DNA from: a bacterium
GTDB taxonomy: Bacteria; Cyanobacteriota; Vampirovibrionia; Gastranaerophilales; Gastranaerophilaceae
NCBI GenBank assembly: GCA_017470815.1
Contig: JAFUXT010000012.1
Location: 62,001-126,000, forward strand
Reading direction: 5' to 3'
DNA: 64,000 nucleotides
Program-made: the position numbers and the translations under genes
The notes under the pieces: generated by a model
Told to the model about the DNA's origin: nothing
Databases searched by the model: none
Seen by the model: the letters and a program-made list of their open reading frames with translations, nothing else
Part shown: piece by piece, positions 1 through 11,400 of the stretch
Numbering within the stretch: position 1 is the stretch's first letter
How the letters are laid out: each line of letters starts with the position of its first letter

Positions 1-965
1 ATTTTTACTTCTCCGTTATTATCAAGTACACGCATTTCCGAGCCGCAAACTTCGTATGTGCAATTTTCTCCAGAAATAGAAAGAATTTTACCGCCGTCTT
101 CTTTCACACCCGTAATTGTTGTTCCCTGCGGAAGTTTACCTTCTGCAATACTTTTGTTAAGATAGGCAACTTCATTTTCAGGTGTTCTTTGAGGTTGGGT
201 GATTGTTTCACCTGACAAATATGACAACGGTTTAAATCCGCCTTTCATGCTTCCGAGTAAATTCTGCATATATTCAGGAGTCGGCATTACAGGAGGTTTT
301 CCTTTGGCAGAATTGTATGAGTCAAGAATTTCTTGAACACTGTCAGGCATTATTGGTAATTCAACAACAGTTCTTGCCATATCAGGAGTTTGAATAAGTT
401 TGCTAAAAACTTTACCTTGTGCAGTTTTTGTTTCTACAATAGTTCCTGCAGGCATTTCAAATTCTTCGCCGTTAATATCCATTTTTCCGTTTTCTGAATA
501 TATAAGGTAACTGATTTTTGAGCCATCTTCAAAATTTATTTCCTGAGTTTGTGTTCCGTCATTATTGTCTGTTAATTTTATTTCAACATCTTTACCACGA
601 TATTTCCCTGATATTGTATCCTCAGAAACGGGAGTAAAAGTTGTATTTTTAAAATCCGCATTTCTGTATGCACAATATTCCTGCAACAGCATGCAATCGT
701 TATCTATTTCCGCAAATGAATTTGTTGCAGCAATTATTCTTTGTTCATTAGAAGCATTAAATTTTTTCACCGCTCCATCTGTCTTTTCTTGTGGTGTTTG
801 AGGCTGTATATCAGAATGTTCAACTTCATTCGGGTTTGATGAATTTTTGTTTTTATTATTGCCGTTATCAATTGGTTTCTTTGGTACTATACCCTTAACC
901 CTTGCTCCAAATTTTTGCAGTGCGTTTGAAACATGAGGAAACATAACATTAGTTATATGAACCAT
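1..965 (-). CDS. Hypothetical protein, 3' end outside the window
   Basis: An open frame runs from the ATG at 963-965 leftward off the window edge, about 321 codons without a stop. A good ribosome binding site (GGAGAC) lies 7 bases before the ATG, which decides the start. The N-terminal 60 residues contain an Asn/Lys-rich low-complexity stretch, followed by a soluble-looking region rich in short Gly turns such as NNDGTQ, EDGSK and NGEEF. No signal peptide, transmembrane segment or catalytic motif is visible, and I do not recognise the family. The gene diverges from adk across an AT-rich 200 bp gap. Confidence is high that it is coding; the function is unknown. Confidence 0.75.
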   Translation of the reverse strand, partial: MVHITNVMFPHVSNALQKFGARVKGIVPKKPIDNGNNKNKNSSNPNEVEHSDIQPQTPQEKTDGAVKKFNASNEQRIIAATNSFAEIDNDCMLLQEYCAYRNADFKNTTFTPVSEDTISGKYRGKDVEIKLTDNNDGTQTQEINFEDGSKISYLIYSENGKMDINGEEFEMPAGTIVETKTAQGKVFSKLIQTPDMARTVVELPIMPDSVQEILDSYNSAKGKPPVMPTPEYMQNLLGSMKGGFKPLSYLSGETITQPQRTPENEVAYLNKSIAEGKLPQGTTITGVKEDGGKILSISGENCTYEVCGSEMRVLDNNGEVK

Positions 966-1112
966 TGTGTTGTCTCCTTTCTTGTTTTACTTTAAGCACT
1001 CTTATATATATATTAAAAAAATTATAAAATATATAAATTTTATATAATTTATATATTGTTACATAAATTAACAAAATGTATTCAATCTTAAAATTACATT
1101 CATTTAAAGTAT

Positions 1113-1140
1113 TTGAAATAAGATTAAATTGTACTAAAAT
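1113..1140 (+). promoter_or_regulatory. Promoter of adk operon
   Basis: TTGAAA (1113-1118), a 16-base spacer and TAAAAT (1135-1140) lie in the AT-rich gap before adk. A transcript would have a leader of about 20 bases carrying AGAGGA as RBS. Confidence 0.5.
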
Positions 1141-1166
1141 GAGTTTATAGTAAGAGGATTATATAA

Positions 1167-1826
1167 ATGAAAAAAGAACTGATATTTTTAGGACCACCTG
1201 CGTGCGGTAAAGGCACTCAGACATCAAGACTTGCAAAGCACTTTGGTTTTCCGCATATTGATACGGGGTCATTATTGAGAGCGGAAATCTCTGCTGAAAC
1301 CGAAAACGGTAAAATAGCAAAGTCATTTATAGATAAAGGGCATCTTGTTCCTGTTGAACTTGTCGGTTCAATTATTAAAAACAGACTATCACAGGATGAC
1401 TGTAAAAACGGTTATATTCTTGACGGGTACCCGAGAAGTGTCGAACAGGCAGACCTTTTGACTAAAATTAATGAAGAAATTGACGGAGCAAATCCTTCTG
1501 ATTTCAGAGCGATATATTTTGATACGGATACGGATATTTTGATTTCAAGAATTGTTAATCGCCGTTCCTGTCCAAAGTGCGGAGAAATTTATAATTTAAA
1601 ATTCAAGCCGCCTAAAAATGAAAATACTTGTGACCATTGCGGATGTGAATTAACTCAAAGAAAAGATGATAATGAGCAAACCGCAAAAGCAAGATTTGAA
1701 ACTTACTTCAGTGAAACTGCTCCATTAATTGAATATTATAAAAACAAAAATGCTTTAAGAAGTATTGATGCGCAGGGAACAATTGATGAAGTGTGGAATA
1801 GATTGTTAGAAGTAGTAAAGGATTAA
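1167..1826 (+). CDS. adk: Adenylate kinase, zinc-LID type
   Basis: Transfers phosphate between ATP and AMP in the cytoplasm, balancing adenylate pools. The P-loop GPPACGKGTQ is at residues 9-18, followed by the AMP-binding DTGSLLR and LDGYPRS motifs. The LID domain carries four cysteines (C135, C138, C155, C158), the zinc-binding arrangement of Gram-positive and many other bacterial enzymes. Length (219 residues) is typical. The RBS AGAGGA precedes the ATG. The radical SAM gene follows after 6 bp and is probably cotranscribed. The final GxPGxGKGT position has Ala-Cys in place of the more usual Gly-Ala or Gly-Ser, a tolerated variant. Confidence 0.95.
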   Translation: MKKELIFLGPPACGKGTQTSRLAKHFGFPHIDTGSLLRAEISAETENGKIAKSFIDKGHLVPVELVGSIIKNRLSQDDCKNGYILDGYPRSVEQADLLTKINEEIDGANPSDFRAIYFDTDTDILISRIVNRRSCPKCGEIYNLKFKPPKNENTCDHCGCELTQRKDDNEQTAKARFETYFSETAPLIEYYKNKNALRSIDAQGTIDEVWNRLLEVVKD

Positions 1827-1832
1827 TACATT

Positions 1833-2618
1833 ATGGCAAATATGCTTGAAAAAATTGATATACATATTACGGATCATTGTAATCTGAATTGTAAGGGATG
1901 TACGCATTTTTCCCCTTTAGCGGAAGAATTTTATCTTAATCCCGTCAATTTTCGAGCAGATTTGGCAAGACTTGCGGCATTAACAGGTGCGCAGTTGGGA
2001 CAAATGTTTTTATTAGGCGGTGAACCGCTTTTACATCCACATTTAACGGAATTTTTCCCAATTGCAAGAGAACTTTTTCCAAATACTCAAATAATCATTA
2101 TAACCAATGGAATACTCTTACCCGACCAGCCTGACAGTTTTTGGGAAGCGTGTAAAAAAAGTGATATAAGGATTTGGGTTTCGCTTTACAGATTGAAAAT
2201 TGACTACGCAACAATTGATGCGAGAGCAAAACAATTTGGGGTATTTTGCGGATACACCGGAACAAAAACTAACGAGGAGAACGAAAAAAACTGGGGCAAT
2301 TGGAAACTCGATTTGGAAGGTAAACAGTTTTGGGCTGATTCATTTTCTTACTGCCAGATAAAAAACTGTGTAACACTAAAAAAAGGGAAATTATATACCT
2401 GCCCTACAATTGCCCACATTGAACATTTTAATAAGTATTTCGGAACAAATCTTGAGGTCAGCGAATTTGATTATCTTGACATTTACAGAGCAAGAAATCA
2501 TGAGGCGGTTCTTAAAACTATGGTAAAACCTGTACCGTTTTGCAGATATTGTAAGACAAGAGAATTTAAACCATGCACCTGGGAACCCACTAAAAAAGAT
2601 ATCAATGAGTGGATTTAA
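1833..2618 (+). CDS. Radical SAM protein of unknown substrate
   Basis: The N-terminus has the CX3CX2C iron-sulfur motif (C16, C20, C23 in DHCNLNCKGCTHFSP) that binds the 4Fe-4S cluster and S-adenosylmethionine, followed by a GGEPLL segment typical of the radical SAM barrel. A second group of cysteines near residues 237-250 (FCRYCKTREFKPC) could ligate an auxiliary cluster, as in SPASM-type proteins, but the full pattern is not certain. It starts 6 bp after adk, so cotranscription is likely. The stop overlaps the stop of the convergent glycosyltransferase by 4 bp. The family is sure; the substrate cannot be read from sequence. Confidence 0.85.
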   Translation: MANMLEKIDIHITDHCNLNCKGCTHFSPLAEEFYLNPVNFRADLARLAALTGAQLGQMFLLGGEPLLHPHLTEFFPIARELFPNTQIIIITNGILLPDQPDSFWEACKKSDIRIWVSLYRLKIDYATIDARAKQFGVFCGYTGTKTNEENEKNWGNWKLDLEGKQFWADSFSYCQIKNCVTLKKGKLYTCPTIAHIEHFNKYFGTNLEVSEFDYLDIYRARNHEAVLKTMVKPVPFCRYCKTREFKPCTWEPTKKDINEWI

Positions 2619-5167
2619 GCAACTTTGTTGATATTATCGGCTTTTTTGGCTTTATATTCGTCATTAAGTATATACATATAAATTCCCGAACCGATGGCAA
2701 ACATTGCAAGTGCAAAACCGAGTACAACTCTTGCAGGTCTTGATTTGGTATTTTTGACAGCGGATTCAAGATTATCTTTCATTTCGCCCCATGAACCGAC
2801 AAGTTTGTGCATTTTACCCTTGAATCTGCCTTTCCAACCTTTGTCAGATTCAAAAATTGCATCAAGGTAGCGCCTGTTTGCGCTCTTACCATTGTTATAA
2901 GCACTATTGTTATGCCAATCGACCTTTTCTTCAAGGTTTTTACGGCACATTTCAACATAGCCTTCGTAGTCATTTGTATAGAGTTCAATCATTCGTTTAT
3001 AATTATCGCTGACCTGCGGAATCTGATGCTCAATTCTTGCTTTCTCAAGTTTTTCAGGCGAATCTGCATAGGATAATCCGTATTTTTCAGGTTTGCCCAT
3101 TACAACATCTTTTGTTGTGAACCCGTTTATTCCGTCTTTTGTATAGTCTAAGAAACCGCCTGTTGCCGTTACACTTGATGGTGAACCTGCTGCTTTTGCT
3201 TCAATAGGTGTTATCCCGAACATTTCATATTCGGAAGTGTAACTGCCAAAATGCGTGCAGGCATTGAGTCTGTTAGGTGTAAAGCCGTCTATATATGCAA
3301 AATTGTGTTTATAAATACCACCATCAAGTTCACAGATTTCTTTCCAATCTCTTTCAATTGCCTGATAGTGCGGATGTCCTTCACCCCATTTCCCTGCGCC
3401 GAAAAGGAATTTTACCTTCAGTTTCATTTCCTGAGGAATATCTGTGCGTTTGAAAAAGTGCAGTGCTGAACCCGTTGAAATAGGGAAGCCTTTTTGCGTA
3501 TCAGGACGCCCGAGCCCAAAGATTATTATTTCTCCATCTTTTAACGGGGACAAATAACCCATAACCTTTTGTCCGGATTCAATTTGTGCTTTGTTGAAAA
3601 ACAGTTTGTTTAATGAATCTTGTCCTTTTTGACCCGCTTTCCACATAAGTTTTGTAAGCCAGCGAGCATTTTTCTCTTTTGCTTTTAAAACTTCTTCAAC
3701 ATTTGTTCCGTCATATTTAAACGGAGTGAACCCTTTTGTGCTTTCAGGTTTTGATAATCCGTTATCTCCACGCCCAAATTGAGCATCGCGTTCATCAAAG
3801 CGTAAATTTGCAATGGTTACACCGTTCGCAACAGGTTTAGTCGGGACACTTGCATAATCTCCTGTCAAACCTTTTGCCGCATCAGGAGTTTCCATACTTT
3901 TCATTTCTGAATCAAAATGCCAAGAAACAGAACCTAAAGAGAAATTTTTAGGATTTCTTTTTACACCAACAATACCGACTTTTGTTATATTATATCCGCC
4001 GAAATAATCTCTGAACGGCTCTACATAAGGCTCAATGACAGTTTTTGCAATCTGCTTTTCTATATCAGAAAGGGCAGGAGAGTCAAGTCCGCCATTGTAG
4101 TATGCCTTGGCAACGACAGAATATTGCGGATGTTTTTTTAATGCTTCAATATCCTTTTCGTTTCCGACAACCGAAATCATCTGGAAAGGGTTATATGTTC
4201 TCCCCTGATAGTCAAAACTCGGGTTATGCTCGACTTTATGTGCTTTCATTCCGTTAACTTCTTTATTGCCGTTTGCTGACATATTGGCAAGATGTACCAT
4301 AAATGTCGTTGCCGGTCTGTCGTGTGCAACAAAACTTGCAGGCTTATAATATCCAAATTCATCTGTATCCATTTGTGCTGCAAGAGTTTTCGCAAGTGCT
4401 CTCATTCCGTTTGAATTGACTATTTCAGCATCAAAAGAGGAATTTCCCCAACAGTCATAAGAATAAGGTTTTGCGGTTTTTGCCCATTCAGGGGTATAAA
4501 TGAAATAATTATGCTCTTTTTTGCCAAATTTTACATAAGACGGGTTATGCTCGGAAACTTTCATAATCTGATAAGGCACTTGTTCCATTTTTCCCAGCGT
4601 AACTGATGACGGAAATTCAATGATACCTTTTGCTCCCGTCGGTTCAATAATATTGTATTTTGACAGGGATTCAGGCGCATTACCGTTAGGCTTACTCTGA
4701 ACTACATAGTCAATATACTCTGGGGAAATTTTTAAAATCCGCGCAATATCTTCTTTTGTTTGTCCGATTTCTCCCGATATAAATGCTTTCGCAGGCATAG
4801 TATCCGGTAAATCCTCTGTTTTTATACCTTTGTGAATAAGAAATTTATGCCCGCCTTTTGGGTTTGCGTGATTCCAAATAGGGAAAAATTTACGGTCATC
4901 AACAGGTTTCCCGCCTACTTTTTCATATTTGTTAAGGCTTTCTCCAAGTTCAAAACCTACTACACCTTCTCCGCCCTGCGCCATCTCGGGTAATCCGGTT
5001 CCTGTACATTCCGGAGTAAATTCAGCGATTTGATGGATATTTCGATGTCCAAAACTAATCTGATAAACATTATTTTTTGCCTGAATTGATTTTGTATTTT
5101 TGGCATGCAAAGAAAACGCAGTGCCCTTGAGTCCTGAATCATATCCGTTAATCGAATAAATTTGCAT
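2615..5167 (-). CDS. Membrane-anchored GT5-like glycosyltransferase
   Basis: This 850-residue protein has the overall order of a glycogen/starch synthase (GT5, GT-B fold). It contains GGEGVVGFELGESL near residue 65, comparable to the ADP-glucose-binding GGLADVVGSLP loop of GlgA. A HDRPATTFMVHLAN segment in the middle resembles the HDWHTA region. Near the C-terminal domain there is an EX7E-type motif (EMFGITPIE) followed by an ATGGFLDY turn like the ATGGLEDT of GlgA. Long insertions separate these blocks. A single hydrophobic helix close to the C-terminus (VVLGFALAMFAIGSGIYMYI) would anchor it to the membrane, which ordinary glycogen synthases lack. The start has an AAGGGG RBS. Substrate and acceptor are unknown; a divergent alpha-glucan or surface-glycan enzyme is the best inference. 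Confidence 0.7.
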   Translation of the reverse strand: MQIYSINGYDSGLKGTAFSLHAKNTKSIQAKNNVYQISFGHRNIHQIAEFTPECTGTGLPEMAQGGEGVVGFELGESLNKYEKVGGKPVDDRKFFPIWNHANPKGGHKFLIHKGIKTEDLPDTMPAKAFISGEIGQTKEDIARILKISPEYIDYVVQSKPNGNAPESLSKYNIIEPTGAKGIIEFPSSVTLGKMEQVPYQIMKVSEHNPSYVKFGKKEHNYFIYTPEWAKTAKPYSYDCWGNSSFDAEIVNSNGMRALAKTLAAQMDTDEFGYYKPASFVAHDRPATTFMVHLANMSANGNKEVNGMKAHKVEHNPSFDYQGRTYNPFQMISVVGNEKDIEALKKHPQYSVVAKAYYNGGLDSPALSDIEKQIAKTVIEPYVEPFRDYFGGYNITKVGIVGVKRNPKNFSLGSVSWHFDSEMKSMETPDAAKGLTGDYASVPTKPVANGVTIANLRFDERDAQFGRGDNGLSKPESTKGFTPFKYDGTNVEEVLKAKEKNARWLTKLMWKAGQKGQDSLNKLFFNKAQIESGQKVMGYLSPLKDGEIIIFGLGRPDTQKGFPISTGSALHFFKRTDIPQEMKLKVKFLFGAGKWGEGHPHYQAIERDWKEICELDGGIYKHNFAYIDGFTPNRLNACTHFGSYTSEYEMFGITPIEAKAAGSPSSVTATGGFLDYTKDGINGFTTKDVVMGKPEKYGLSYADSPEKLEKARIEHQIPQVSDNYKRMIELYTNDYEGYVEMCRKNLEEKVDWHNNSAYNNGKSANRRYLDAIFESDKGWKGRFKGKMHKLVGSWGEMKDNLESAVKNTKSRPARVVLGFALAMFAIGSGIYMYILNDEYKAKKADNINKVA

Positions 5168-5260
5168 ACATGTACCCCTTGTTTCGAAACCGTCAATATT
5201 ACAAAAAACTTAAAATAAAAATTTGCTACTTTTAGCAGAAAACATTAAGAAATCTTAATA

Positions 5261-5285
5261 TAAAAAGGGCGAATTACTCGCCCTT
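5261..5285 (-). terminator. Rho-independent terminator of clpC
   Basis: AAGGGCGA (5265-5272) pairs with TCGCCCTT (5278-5285); on the minus strand the stem is followed by five T. The clpC stop codon lies inside the hairpin loop region, so translation would run into the terminator. Confidence 0.9.
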
Positions 5286-7826
5286 AGTGATATAATCATC
5301 CATTGTTTCTTCAACAATTTCAATCGGTTTTTCTTCTGCGGCTTTTTCTTTCTTTGCAGCGCGTCTTTTAGGTGCTTTTTCAAAAGTTATTTTACCGTCA
5401 GTCAAAGTAAGTCTTATGGTATCTCCAGGGGCATATTTACCCGAAAGAATTTCTTCCGCAAGGCTATCTTCAACTTTACGCTGAATTAATCGTCTTAATG
5501 GTCTTGCACCATAAGCCTCAGAATATCCGTTATCAGCCAAATGATCTTTTACTTCATCTGTTACATCAATATTGAGTTCTTTTTCAGCAAGACGTTTTCT
5601 CAAATCTTTCATCATCAAATCAACAATTTGTCTGATTTCAGGTTTAGAAAGATGTGCAAATACGATTGTTTCATCAATACGGTTAAGAAATTCAGGTCTG
5701 AATGCCTTTTTCATTTCTTCTGATACCGTATCTTTCAAATGTTCGTACTTATCTTTTGAATCATCTTCTGCCGTTGAGAATCCGAGTTTTGATTTGTTTG
5801 CAATCATACTTGCCCCGACATTTGATGTCATGATGATTACAGTATTTTTGAAACTGATATGGCGACCTTTTGAATCTGTCAGACGACCGTCATCAAGAAT
5901 TTGTAACATGACATTGAATACATCAGGATGCGCTTTTTCTATTTCGTCAAACAAGACAACAGAATAAGGTTTCTTTCTGACAAGTTCTGCCATATTACCG
6001 CCGTCATCATATCCGACATACCCCGGAGGTGAACCGATAAGTTTTGCCGTTGAATGTTTTTCCATAAATTCTGACATATCAACTCTTATCATGTTGTCTT
6101 CAGAGCCAAACATTGCTTCTGCAAGGGCTTTTGCAAGTTCTGTTTTACCTACACCTGTCGGTCCGCAAAAGATGAAACTTCCTATTGGTCTGTTGGGCGC
6201 TTTCAAACCGACTCTTGCGCGTCTTATTGCTTTTGAAATTGCAACAATTGCATCATGCTGACCGATTACTCTTTCGTGCAATGTATCTTCAAGGTGCATT
6301 AGTCTTTCACTTTCGCCTTCTGTTAATTTGGTAACAGGTACACCGGTCATCATTGCAATAACCTGAGCAACATCCTCAGCATAAACTGTTGCTTTATTAA
6401 CTTCATTTTCAGATTTCCATTTATCGGTTACTTCTCTGATATGGTCTTTTAAATTCGCCTCATCTTCACGAAGTTGAGATGCTTCTTCAAATTCCTGATT
6501 TCTTATGGCATCCTCTTTTTGTTTGATAAGGTCTTTTAATTGTTTTTCAAGTTCTTTTGCTTCAGGACACATCTTTGATGCCTTTAGTCTTACTTTAGAA
6601 CTTGCTTCATCTATAACATCAATTGCTTTATCAGGCAAAAATCTGTCATTTACATATTTGCTTGAAAGTTTTACGGCCGCAATAATTGCATCATCAGAAA
6701 TATTCAATTGATGGTGTTCTTCATATTTCGGTTTTAACCCTCTGATAATTTCAATTGATTCTTCAATAGACGGTTCGTCAATCTGAACAGGTTGGAATCT
6801 TCTTTCAAGTGCAGAATCTTTTTCGATGTATTTTCTGTACTCATCTGATGTTGTTGCACCGATAACCTGAATTTCGCCTCTTGAAAGTGCAGGTTTTAAA
6901 ATATTTGCGGCATCAATTGCACCTTCTGCAGCACCTGCGCCAATCAAGGTGTGCATTTCGTCAATTACAAGAATAACATTTCCAGCCTGACGGATTTCGT
7001 CCATAATTTTTTTAAGTCGTTCTTCAAATTCACCACGGTATTTTGTACCGGCAACAAGTAAACCCATATCTAACTGAATGATTTTTTTGCCGTCTAAAAT
7101 ATCCGGTACTTCAGAATTAACTATTCTAATTGCAAGACCTTCTGCTACCGCAGTTTTACCAACCCCGGGTTCACCAAGTAAAACGGGATTGTTTTTTGTT
7201 CTTCTTGCAAGAATTTGAATAACTCTTTCTATTTCTTTTTCTCTGCCTACAACAGGGTCTAAACGAAGTTCCTGTGCTGCAAGCGTTAAGTCTCTGCCAA
7301 ATTCGTCAAGGCTTGGAGTTTTTGCTTTGCTTGATGAACTTGATGATGAGGATGACGACGAAGATGATGACCCTGAAGATGCTGTTGGTTTTGATTCTCC
7401 AAGCATCTTGATTACATTACTTCTTACTTTGTTAAGGTCAACTCCGAGTTCTTCAAGAACTCTTGCCGCAACCCCTTCACCTTCCCTGACAAGTCCGAGT
7501 AAAAGGTGTTCTGTTCCTATATAATTATGTCCTAATTGTCTTGCTTCATCCCAGGATAATTCCAAAACTCTTTTTGCCCTTGGAGTGAAGGGAATTTCAA
7601 CTGCTACAAAGCCTGAACCTCTGCCTATAATTTTTTCTACTTCGGTTCTCGCATCTTTGAGGTTTACCCCCATTGATTTAAGAGTTTTTGCTGCAACTCC
7701 TGTGCCTTCACCGATTAGTCCCAACAAAACCTGTTCTGTTCCGACAAAGTTATGACCTAATCTGCGGGCTTCTTCCTGTGCAAGCATTATGACTTTTATT
7801 GCTTTTTCCGTAAAACGTTCAAACAT
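5274..7826 (-). CDS. clpC: ClpC AAA+ unfoldase
   Basis: ATP-dependent unfoldase that feeds substrates to ClpP. Two Clp_N repeats occupy residues 1-145. A linker of almost pure serine spans about 150-167, then AAA1 with Walker [10 protein letters not shown] (about 218-226), a coiled middle domain with a UVR-like segment, and AAA2 with Walker [11 protein letters not shown]. The middle domain is of the short ClpC kind, not the long ClpB coil. The C-terminus has an extra Lys/Glu-rich tail of about 35 residues beyond the usual end of the D2 domain. The RBS AGGAG sits before the ATG. No mcsAB or ctsR genes are adjacent, unlike in Firmicutes, and the gene is alone between a terminator and a divergent-looking gap. 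Confidence 0.95.
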   Translation of the reverse strand: MFERFTEKAIKVIMLAQEEARRLGHNFVGTEQVLLGLIGEGTGVAAKTLKSMGVNLKDARTEVEKIIGRGSGFVAVEIPFTPRAKRVLELSWDEARQLGHNYIGTEHLLLGLVREGEGVAARVLEELGVDLNKVRSNVIKMLGESKPTASSGSSSSSSSSSSSSSSKAKTPSLDEFGRDLTLAAQELRLDPVVGREKEIERVIQILARRTKNNPVLLGEPGVGKTAVAEGLAIRIVNSEVPDILDGKKIIQLDMGLLVAGTKYRGEFEERLKKIMDEIRQAGNVILVIDEMHTLIGAGAAEGAIDAANILKPALSRGEIQVIGATTSDEYRKYIEKDSALERRFQPVQIDEPSIEESIEIIRGLKPKYEEHHQLNISDDAIIAAVKLSSKYVNDRFLPDKAIDVIDEASSKVRLKASKMCPEAKELEKQLKDLIKQKEDAIRNQEFEEASQLREDEANLKDHIREVTDKWKSENEVNKATVYAEDVAQVIAMMTGVPVTKLTEGESERLMHLEDTLHERVIGQHDAIVAISKAIRRARVGLKAPNRPIGSFIFCGPTGVGKTELAKALAEAMFGSEDNMIRVDMSEFMEKHSTAKLIGSPPGYVGYDDGGNMAELVRKKPYSVVLFDEIEKAHPDVFNVMLQILDDGRLTDSKGRHISFKNTVIIMTSNVGASMIANKSKLGFSTAEDDSKDKYEHLKDTVSEEMKKAFRPEFLNRIDETIVFAHLSKPEIRQIVDLMMKDLRKRLAEKELNIDVTDEVKDHLADNGYSEAYGARPLRRLIQRKVEDSLAEEILSGKYAPGDTIRLTLTDGKITFEKAPKRRAAKKEKAAEEKPIEIVEETMDDYITKGE

Positions 7827-7923
7827 TTTGCACTCCTATCTCTTCTTATGAAAAAATTATACACGAAAAGAATAAAAGTTTCAATAAAAATTATATAATT
7901 TAGACACTTAATATGATTTTTAT

Positions 7924-8226
7924 TTATAATCCCAAATCTTTTAAAAATTCTTCGTTATTTGTTAAATCAAAAAGTAAATCATATTCGTCAAGTTCTTTTT
8001 CTTTTACAAGTTCGTTATGACTCAAATCTTCCGGATTTGACAGGGTAAGTTTTGTAAAGTTTTTAATGTCGGTTCTTTTTTGATACAAATTCAATGCATG
8101 TTCAGACAAAGTTTTTAACAGATTTTTGCGTTCTGTTTGTTTTGCTTCTTCTAACGGCGAAGTCGCAAAAACATCACTCTTTCGCGATTTTTTAAAATTA
8201 AGTTGTACTGCAATTTTTTTTAGCAT
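7924..8226 (-). CDS. Small hypothetical protein
   Basis: 100 residues, Lys/Glu/Leu-rich, predicted mostly helical, with no membrane segment or cysteine motif. The N-terminus is basic (MLKKIAVQLNFKKSRKSD) and the C-terminus acidic. A TATAAT and an AAGGG lie 20-25 bases before the ATG on the minus strand, supporting expression. It is separated from clpC by about 100 bp. I do not recognise the family. Confidence 0.55.
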   Translation of the reverse strand: MLKKIAVQLNFKKSRKSDVFATSPLEEAKQTERKNLLKTLSEHALNLYQKRTDIKNFTKLTLSNPEDLSHNELVKEKELDEYDLLFDLTNNEEFLKDLGL

Positions 8227-8387
8227 GTATACACTAATCCCTTATTATAAAAACATTATAATGATTTTTAAAAATAATGCAAATAAGTTAAGCGACCTAA
8301 TAAAAACGTGCTATTTTAAAGTGAAATATTTATTATTTCAGCCGAATTTCATACGACATATTGTCCAAACAAATATGGCAATAATCA

Positions 8388-8416
8388 TTTACTAATTTTT
8401 TATAATATGCTATAAT
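8388..8416 (+). promoter_or_regulatory. Extended -10 promoter, leaderless
   Basis: TTTACT (8388-8393), a 17-base spacer and TGC-TATAAT (hexamer 8411-8416) end 6 bases before the ATG at 8423. Transcription should therefore start at or next to the start codon, and there is no Shine-Dalgarno sequence. Confidence 0.7.
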
Positions 8417-8422
8417 TTCGTT

Positions 8423-11400
8423 ATGGAATGTCCAAAATGCGGAGCAGAAATTGATAAAAGCGCAATGGTTTGCCCTAACTGTAAAAAGGTGCTCAAAATC
8501 GTTTGCCCTGTCTGCCGAACCGTCAACGAAAAAAATATATGTAAGAAGTGCGGAGAAATTCTTGTTGTTAAATGCTCAAACTGCGGCAAAATCAACATGA
8601 TGAAAAACCAAAAGTGTATAAAGTGCGGTCACTCAACAGAAATCAGCGCAGTACAGGCAGAATCTAACGCAGATACTTTTGCTGTGGTTAAAATAGATTT
8701 CCCCAATTATGATGTCATTAAAACCGCATTGGGTTCGAACCAACTGTTTACAAAATTTAAAGCAAACATTGACAAAATGATTAATGGCTTTGCACATAGC
8801 CATAGCCTCAGACGGCAAATTGTCAAAAACGGGATTTATCTCTTACGATTCAATAAAGCATATACAATGTCATCTTCTGCAAATTCCGCAATAGAAGGGG
8901 TTATAGAACTTGCTAAACAAATTACACGCCTTAATGTAAAACTTATCAGCAAGAAAAATATATTCCTGAAGGCTAATTTTACAATAATGAAGCGTGATGC
9001 CGATAAAGACCCTTATGATATTGAAACAGGGTTTCAAGCAAATATGCTTAACCAAAGCAATGACAAATCGGCCAAAGCGTTAGAATCCTGTCAGGTTACA
9101 ACAGATGATGATTTTGAAGAATTTTATTCAAAAACCTACAAGATGGAATCTTTAGATTCGGCATTAGTAAACGGTAAAATGAAAAGATTCTTTGAAATTA
9201 ATATAAAAGAATTTATACCCATTGATGATTATGTGAAAGAAGCAATGGCAGAGGAAGAAGAAGCAAATCCTGAGGTCCCGAATTTTGTAAACGAAGGTAT
9301 GCTTGCTCAAGATAAAATTGTTGAAAGAACAATAGAAGAAGTTAATGAAATTGCCGGAGAAGATTTATACAGCGTTGAATTAATCAATTTTGACGAAATA
9401 AATTGTGCGTTCTATACAACAGAAAATGTAAAAGTTTTGGATAATATTACTGAAGTGTTGCAAGAAGTTCCTAAAGGCATTATTGGTATAAAAGGTTCAA
9501 ACATGTACCAACCTTATACAATCAGTGTACTTGCAAATGTCAGTCAGTTAGGTTTATACCAAAATATTATTCCGATTACCTGTCATGATAATATGAAATA
9601 TTCCCCGTATTCATTCTTTAGGGAATTAGTTTCATCAATATTTGATTTTACTGTTTCTCAAAAATTGTTTGATACAAATGATTTTTCGTCATTCTCGGCA
9701 TTTGATTCCGATAATCTTATCAAAGATTTGATTAATCTTAAACAAAGAGGAATGGATAATCTTGAAGACACCAGACAAAAATATTTTGAGGTATTTTTGT
9801 CTTTGCTGCAATCTATACCTGAAACATTGATATATGTCGAAAATTTTGAAAAAATTGATTCAAGCTCAATGTTTGTTTTGGGCTTGTTGTTTGACCATTT
9901 TGAAGAAATGAAAATCAGTTGTATTTTGTCTTATGACAAAGAATTTTCACTTCACAAATACAACCATTTCTTATTATCAAGACCTTATTATACAGAAATT
10001 ACACTTATCCCGACTACTTTTGAAAACATTGTCGAAGCGGGCGGGGATTATTACTCAAATATTAAAAATGATTTCTTCTTCAAACGTATTTCAAAATATG
10101 CGGCAGGAAGTACTTTGTTTATAGATTATGCAATTCAGTATCTTATTGAATCAGAGGTTTATTCATTTGAGAATGAAAAAATTGAATTATTGAATGCTAA
10201 AACAACAATGATTCCGTCAAGTCTGAAACTTATGATGCAGAGAAGATTAAATCTTATGAAAGATGAAGAAAATTCGCTCAAATTTCTTTCAATGTGTGCA
10301 TTATTGGGAGCAAGAGTAGATTCAAGAACAGCGGAGTCTTTGGGGATTGAAGATTGGAAAACTTTGGCAGACGAACTTTCAAAGAGAGGTTTCTTATATT
10401 TTTACAATGACAGTATATATTTTCCGAATTACAATATTTTACGTGAAAATATACTTGAAATTTATGATGACGATAAAATTAAAGAATTGGCTTCAGAACT
10501 TTTTGAAAAAGTGTTTACCGAGCAAATGCCTGCTCCTGAAAAGGCAACTATGTATTCCGTATTAGAGGAACATCAAAAAGTTATATCAGAATGGGAAAAT
10601 CTTGCTAATCTTGATTTGTCTATGGGCGATTTTTCTGCGTATCTGAATTGCTCAGGGCAACTTATTAAAGCACTTGATAAAAACGAAAAAGACATGTCAA
10701 AAGAAGAACTTGCATCATATAAATCAACAATTTATGAAAATATCGCAAACAATATGTTTGAATATGACCCTGAACAAACAAGAGAAATTGCGGATAAAAC
10801 ACTTGAAGATTTGCAAAAAACACAGGATAAAGAAAACTTTACCGATTTGTGTACTAAAATGATTCAAGGTGCATTAAACCACGGAGAATATCTTTATGCT
10901 TTGGGCTTGACTCATAAGATTTTGACGGCTATGAATGATGCTTCAATTGACCCGTCAGCAAAGAATTTTGATTTAAAATTTCTGCTGATGTCTATTGTGC
11001 ATATCAAAATATTGTTTGGTATTGGTGCTTACAACGATTGTATTGACATAGGATACAATGTTTTCAATGCTCTTGAATCTTCAAAACTTGAGACTATTGA
11101 ATATACACTTATTTCTAAAGATGATTTAAAATTCCTTATATCAGAAGCAATTGCCTATGTCGCACTATCTGATATCTTGACATTGAGAGAAGATGTAAAT
11201 GAACTTCTCACAATTGTAAATAAACTCTATGACTTTGTTCCGAAAGAATACGCTATATTTGTCAAATTGCAGGATTTAATAAAAGGCAATGAAGTTTCGG
11301 TATCAGATAGCGATAAAGGTAAAAATCCGTTTACCGAAATAGTTTACCATATAATAAAAACCTTTACTCAGCATAGAGATAACCCTACCGAAATGGCAAA

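Noticed and set aside
565..801. 78-codon plus-strand ORF
   Set aside because: Antisense to the partial minus-strand gene that has a good RBS and an uninterrupted frame.
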